A DNA stretch of 64,000 bases from Tridacna crocea (taxonomy: Eukaryota > Mollusca > Bivalvia > Cardiida > Cardiidae): assembly GCA_943736015.1 (NCBI GenBank), contig OX031065.1, positions 47,408,992 to 47,472,991 on the forward strand. The letters run 5' to 3'. Of this stretch, positions 59,847 through 64,000 are shown in pieces. Position 1 is the stretch's first letter. Each line of letters opens with the position of its first letter. Both the position numbers and the translations under genes were made by a program. A model generated the notes under the pieces. The model was not told where the DNA came from and did no database searches. It saw nothing but the letters and a program-made list of their open reading frames with translations.

Positions 59847-60153
59847 CCGTATATCTTATTCAAGTTACTAGTCTAATCTTGTATGATCGTTTCAGAAAAC
59901 TTTCAAATTTGATGTTTAACATTATGCTATTGTCATGTATTGTTACAGGTCGTTGAATTTTAACCCTTATCCTGCCGAACTTAAAGTTATAAGAGGCACA
60001 ACATTAATTTTCAAGAAGCCTTAAGACATTCAGCGTAGTTGATATGACCTGAATCAATATTCGATATTATTGCATAGTTCTTCAATTCCAGACTACCCTT
60101 ATGCATATTGATCCTTTTTTTTTACTATTTAAGCCAATTAGTATCAAGATTGT
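59847..60153. other. Stretch without recognised gene
   Basis: AT-rich; no exon or family repeat recognised. Confidence 0.4.
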
Positions 60154-60382
60154 TTAACCCTTTCCCAAACAATCCCTGGTTTTTACGGGTCAGAAATAGA
60201 AGCCTTTTGAAAACATTGTGGGAAAAGGAGAAAATGCTGGTAACCAGCATTTTCTCCTTTTCCCACAATGTTTTCTACTCTATCATATAGAAAAATCATC
60301 TTTTTAGCGACTGTTAATTTGTCATCTGCAAAATGCTTTCAGTTTGGTCTGGTCCAAATTTTGCTATTTGGGAAAGGGTTAA
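60154..60382 (-). mobile_element. TH-A3 copy, full length
   Basis: 229 bp, TTAACCCTTTCCCAAAC to TTTGGGAAAGGGTTAA; perfect core. Confidence 0.93.
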
Positions 60383-60559
60383 TGTAGGCTAATTAGAATC
60401 TATATTTATATACCTAGGCTAAGGGTTAAGTGGTTAAGTCTCCCTACATGAATGTAGATTTGATATGCTCAAACGCCTTCTAGACTAGCTTACACTACAC
60501 GCCTCCATTACTGCAGTGTTTTGAGATAACTGAATTGTTTTAGTGTGTAAAGTTTCCAT

Positions 60560-61082
60560 TTAAAGGTGGCCCTTCAGAATTTTGGGCGAAAATTTTACAA
60601 GAATATAAAAATATCATCCTTATACTCCCAAAGCCTTATAATCGTCATTCATAAAACCCCAGTAGTCGAAAACCATCCAACAACAAGGGAAATTAGAGAT
60701 TTACTACAGCCAAGGTTGACATTGACGGGAAACACGTTTTATTTTACATGACCACCTGGCTCATTTTCATACTGGAAAAACACAGACGGAGCTTCAAACA
60801 TGGCGTCCGAAGAAGATATTATGAAAAATAATAACATGTTTGTTATGTAATGGAATTTAAGCGTCATTAGTCACACAATGCATTTTTTGTTTTTGGCACG
60901 AAATCTGAAAATAGCTTAAGAGGCTACGTAGCCTTTTAAGGGAATACCATCAAGAAAATTTTTTTTTCATAATTTTATGATTCTTTTTTATTGATGATTT
61001 GTATTGTTTTTCATATAAATTTCAGTGATATATATATTTTTTGATTTGGTGTGATGTGAAATTTCTAAGTACCCACCTTTAA
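60560..61082 (+). mobile_element. C element, plus copy
   Basis: 523 bp, TTAAAGGTGGCCCTTCAG to ACCCACCTTTAA. The frame at 60566-60751 is within the element. Confidence 0.85.
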
Positions 61083-62057
61083 CCATCATCCAAAGAATCT
61101 GAAGTCTTGTCTACCACGTGAATGAAACAATTTCATAAGACAGTAAGAAAAGAAAAAATGCAAGTAATCAGCATTTTAATCTTTTCCAATTTTGTTTCTC
61201 GACAAAGTATGTTTTTCTAAGTGGAGCAAAGAAGGAAAAGTGCAATCACTGTTTACTGTGTTTTGCCCATTTAGAGGAACACTAGTTGACCATGTATGTA
61301 TACCTAAATGAGTTAATCGGACATAAATAAAAAGCAGCTGCAAAGGACAAGTCTATTATGGCTTTGTCCCTATGGTGGTTACGGTCTCGGAAAGTATAAC
61401 AGGAACGGGAGATCGTGTGTTACCGGCATTTCCTAATTCTCACATAACGGTCAAGTCCATTTCGTCCAGTGTCCTGTAAACATGGGATGGTTTGGTAAAG
61501 GGCAGACTTGGTTCAGTCTGTTAATTTTCATTTTTCATATTCTGCCATAATGGCACACTGTTAGGATCATACTGGGCTTATTCCATTCACCTTTTTTGGC
61601 ACAGTGTTCTGGAAAACTGTCTTAGAATGTGTGAATGGAGTATTTCAGAATGCATACTTTGTTCTGGAACTATGTTCTAAATGGAACATTTTGGGAACAG
61701 TGTTTTAATACCAAAATGAATGCACATTGCCATGATGGCTGTTGCAAGAGCCACTGTCGTAGCTGTGTTTGTGGAGGATATGATTAGCTGCAGAGAGGGA
61801 GTAGAGACAAGTCTACAGTAGTGTGCTCCTGCTTATGGCATTCTTATCACAAAAAAAGACATTTGCAAGTTTCGCAATGAAAAATTGTCTGTCTTTCAGC
61901 CATCTTGTATCACCTAGCAATTGTTCAGCAGGTGCCTTGCACCTCGATTAAGTTAGAACAGTCAGAACGTGTTCTGAAGAATGCGGCACAGTGTTCCAAA
62001 ATACTTCATTGATCTAGAAACGTTCGGTGCGTTCGGAGTAGCGAAAGAAATATGCCC
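61083..62057. other. Stretch without recognised gene
   Basis: 61125-61195 is a faint TH-like core. 61565-61760 and 61950-62010 hold scattered copies of AGTGTTC(T/C)GGAA and its complement, suggesting an old inverted structure. No exon is supported. Confidence 0.4.
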
Positions 62058-62520
62058 AATGTGTCCATCGTGCGACATCCTTCATGCGTCGTCTGTTGTC
62101 AACAATTTCTGTAAACATCTCCTCCTAAACCATTAGATTAATTTAGACCAAACTTGGCTGGAATGTTCCTTGGGATGTCCTCTTTAAAAATTGTTCACAA
62201 AATTTGATTCCATCTAAAACTCTGGTAGCCATGGCAACCAAATAGAATTTTTCAAGATATTCTTTAAAAATCTTCTATGAAACCACATGCCAGATTTTGA
62301 AATAATTTCACAGGAATGTTCCTTGGGTGACCCTTTTCAAAAATTGTTGGCGAAACTTTGATTGGATCCGTCAAGAAACATAGCTCTGGTGAATGAGGAC
62401 TACTTGCACTTTACAGAAATGAAGAAATTCTTAAAAATACTTCTTCTCTGAAAGGGCTGGTCAGATTTTAAAATGATTTCACAGAGATATTCCTTTGGCG
62501 ACCCTTTTCAAAACTTGTTC
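62058..62520 (-). repeat. Repeat P, partial minus copy
   Basis: TGTTGTCAACAATTTCTGTAA, CCAAACTTGGCTGGAATGTT and CATAGCTCTGGTGAATGAGG are complements of blocks in 3498-4283; the first 300 bp of P are missing. Confidence 0.6.
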
Positions 62521-63021
62521 GCATTATCTTTTCAATTAAAGTTTATGGTCAGATGTAATGTTACCTTGAACATGTATATTACCGGTATATAGTTAAAAGT
62601 AGATCTATTCCAAAAACTTTGTTTTTTTCTTCCCAACTTGAAAAATGCTGTGGGACTCAATGAGCGCTAAATCAAAATAAGTTTTCTGACAAGCACTTAG
62701 TCGATGGAACTCAGTCAAAGACTGCCATGGGAAAAAATGATATGCCACAACACATTCATGACTGCCAATATGTGGTTAATATACAACCTGTTTATAACTA
62801 TCAATATGTGGTTAATATATATATAGATATCTGAGTCAAGGTTCTATCTATTAAATACTGAAGGAAAAAAATTTAGCAATAAATTTCAAAGTAACACCAC
62901 TTACTGAAAAGCAATTGTTAAAGTCCAAACCTTATACACAGAGTATGCATGTGGACTGGGGTTAGCCCCATAGGATTTTTATGTGCTATTGTCTATCAGA
63001 GTTCTCAGAAACGCCAATACT
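62521..63021. other. Stretch upstream of the nibrin exon
   Basis: A short direct repeat, TATCAATATGTGGTTAATAT against TGCCAATATGTGGTTAATAT (62766 and 62799), is the only structure seen. Nibrin exon 1 was looked for here and not found. Confidence 0.4.
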
Positions 63022-63071
63022 GTCGTCTGATTTGGATAGGTCTAAAATTTTGCCATGTGGTAAAGGGTTAA
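63022..63071 (-). mobile_element. TH-A right-end fragment
   Basis: GTCGTCTGATTTGGATAGG to ATGTGGTAAAGGGTTAA; TTAA shared with the B fragment. Confidence 0.65.
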
Positions 63072-63152
63072 CCCCTCACTCCATAGATACTTATTTCTAC
63101 ACATTGCTTGTAGGAGCCTTTGGAAAATATTGTGGCAAAAGGTGAAATTGCT
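63068..63152 (-). mobile_element. TH-B left half, ending at the palindrome centre
   Basis: TTAACCCCTCACTCCATAG through GTGGCAAAAGGTGAAATTGCT, then the T-rich tract of the nibrin acceptor. Exactly one palindrome arm remains. Confidence 0.8.
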
Positions 63153-63172
63153 TTTTTCCCTTTTTTCATCAG

Positions 63173-63306
63173 ATACAAAATATTCAATACTGGGTAGTAA
63201 AGTCTACATTGTTGGGAGACGTGATTGCGATATATTGGTAACTGGAGATGCGTCTGTAAGCCGCAAACATGCAGAATTATCAGCGTCACACCCAGAGGCA
63301 AATTTG
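63173..63306 (+). CDS. NBN: Nibrin (NBS1) exon encoding the FHA core
   Basis: Plus strand, 134 bp; acceptor CCCTTTTTTCATCAG ends at 63172 and donor GTAGGT starts at 63307. Entry phase 1, exit phase 0. Translation TKYSILGSKVYIVGRRDCDI then LVTGDASVSRKHAELSAS: the FHA signature GR ... SxSRxHAEL, including the Gly-Arg and Ser-Arg-x-His residues that contact phosphothreonine. Nibrin is the regulatory subunit of the MRE11-RAD50-NBS1 DNA break repair complex; its FHA domain binds phosphorylated partners such as MDC1 and CtIP. As I recall, exon 2 of human NBN also has 134 bp and the same phases. The other exons are not identified; exon 3 should lie beyond the window. Confidence 0.8.
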
Positions 63307-63430
63307 GTAGGTTGTTGGTGAATTAATGTAATCCATTATTTACAGTATACAGTATATTATTATGATACTAGTATACTTCTCAAACTTCATCCTTTGCACC
63401 ATGCCAAAAGGGGTATTCTAACTTAAAATG

Positions 63431-63617
63431 CGTAAATTGTTGTCTTGGATTAGCCTGTGCAGTTGGCAGCGCAGGCTAATCCGAGACGGCCCTTTACCGC
63501 TACATTAGACTTTGTGCTATTTTAGACTTGCGTGAAACAGAATGTACATAAAAACTGAAAGTTTCATGTTGGATCAGGCAGCACAAGCTGATCAAAGACG
63601 ACACTTGTGCAAATATC
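63431..63617. repeat. Two K hairpins in tandem
   Basis: First: GTCTTGGATTAGCCTGTGCA / CGCAGGCTAATCCGAGAC (63441-63488). Second: GGATCAGGCAGCAC / AAGCTGATCAAAGACGACAC (63571-63617). In the presumed second nibrin intron. Confidence 0.65.
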
Positions 63618-63654
63618 CAGATGCCCCTTTTCCAGTTTTATATTGAATTTACCT

Positions 63655-63840
63655 AGTGCCGTATTCACCAACCATTCTTTAGAACCTTCTTTGTCTTATT
63701 CTTCAAGGTTTTCTGACAGTAAAAGTAACAGAACTTCTGATATGGTTTAGCCAATCAGAAGTTCTGTTGATTTCACACTATCAAAATTCTGAAGAATAAA
63801 ACTAAGAATGTTCTCAAGAATGGTCGGTGAATACGGACCC
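63655..63840. mobile_element. I element, second copy
   Basis: GCCGTATTCACCAACCATTC mirrored by GAATGGTCGGTGAATACGG; central ATGGTTTAGCCAATCAG. Compared with 48663 the centre has lost one TGGCTAAAC arm. Confidence 0.82.
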
Positions 63841-64000
63841 TGGTTTCGAAAAGGCCTGCTTCTCAGGGTCTTAGAGATTTTGTAGAGGCAAATTTCAGAC
63901 AATAGCTCTCTCAACCTTCGTAAAGCATTTCTACCAGACTGTGACATCAATTGTGGATTATAAAATAAGGACTGTAACCTATCTTCCTGAGTAAATTAAA
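63841..64000. other. Right edge, unassigned
   Basis: AAAAGGCCTGCTTCTCAGGG at 63848 resembles a TH right arm, but no core is present. No exon is seen before the end of the window. Confidence 0.35.

Noticed and set aside
62955-63010. Nibrin exon 1 beginning at ATGTGGACTGGGG (about 62949)
   Set aside because: Only the Met-Trp start is suggestive; no donor at the required phase follows and the rest does not resemble a nibrin N-terminus.
1-64000. CRISPR array because of many similar hairpin repeats
   Set aside because: Repeats are dispersed, in both orientations, with TTAA borders and irregular spacing; the DNA is clearly that of an intron-bearing eukaryote.

Overview
This window looks like nuclear DNA of an animal, most probably a bivalve mollusc. 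It is AT-rich, its genes are split by introns with GT/AG borders, tRNA-like SINEs and degenerate mariner transposons are present, and almost everything else is short palindromic DNA transposons. The bivalve assignment rests on the general look of several repeats and is an inference. Long open frames are rare and most are read-through of repeats. By my reading about 120 copies or fragments of one superfamily of miniature elements occupy roughly a third of the 64 kb.

The dominant repeat is called TH here (TTAA-hairpin). An intact copy is about 229 bp and lies between two TTAA sites. Its ends read CCC(T/A)TTACC... and ...GGTAA(A/T)G(G/A)G, which resembles piggyBac-type termini. At its centre is a palindrome with two 32-base arms around a single base. 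Subgroups A, A2 and A3 share one core; subgroup B has a different core in which every difference from A is mirrored on the opposite arm. TH copies sit inside SINEs, inside other transposons, in introns, and in the terminal TTAA of one another, so neighbouring copies often share one TTAA. Other families seen more than once are C (about 540 bp, TTAA-AGGTGG ends), D and G (compound fold-back elements), E (about 300 bp, CATGGGCGGATCC ends), F and K (small hairpins), I (about 190 bp palindrome) and SINE groups S1-S3. Single-locus repeats include J (fold-back), H (8-unit tandem array) and N (1.7 kb inverted-repeat element). P is a longer repeat with one full and one partial copy.

Layout: 1-14.9 kb is repeats only. 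At 14.97-15.65 kb is a fragment of a Mutator/Kolobok-like transposase. At 24.2-25.6 kb is a complete but dead mariner, and at 53.2-53.8 kb an internally deleted second mariner. From 35.7 kb down to 27.3 kb, on the minus strand, four exons with agreeing phases encode the C-terminal 317 residues of a single-pass membrane protein: half of an LDL-receptor class A module, one transmembrane helix, and a cytoplasmic tail with PPxY motifs expected to bind NEDD4-type ubiquitin ligases. Its introns are full of TH copies; one exon is bracketed by an inverted TH pair and another by a direct pair. Near the right end are a minus-strand terminal exon resembling a dynein light chain (59.5-59.7 kb) and a plus-strand exon encoding the FHA domain of nibrin (63.17-63.31 kb).

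The most interesting signal is the TH system: strict two-arm covariation in the palindrome between and within families, related empty sites inside the window, independent insertions at one SINE site, and precise loss of the palindrome in some derivatives.
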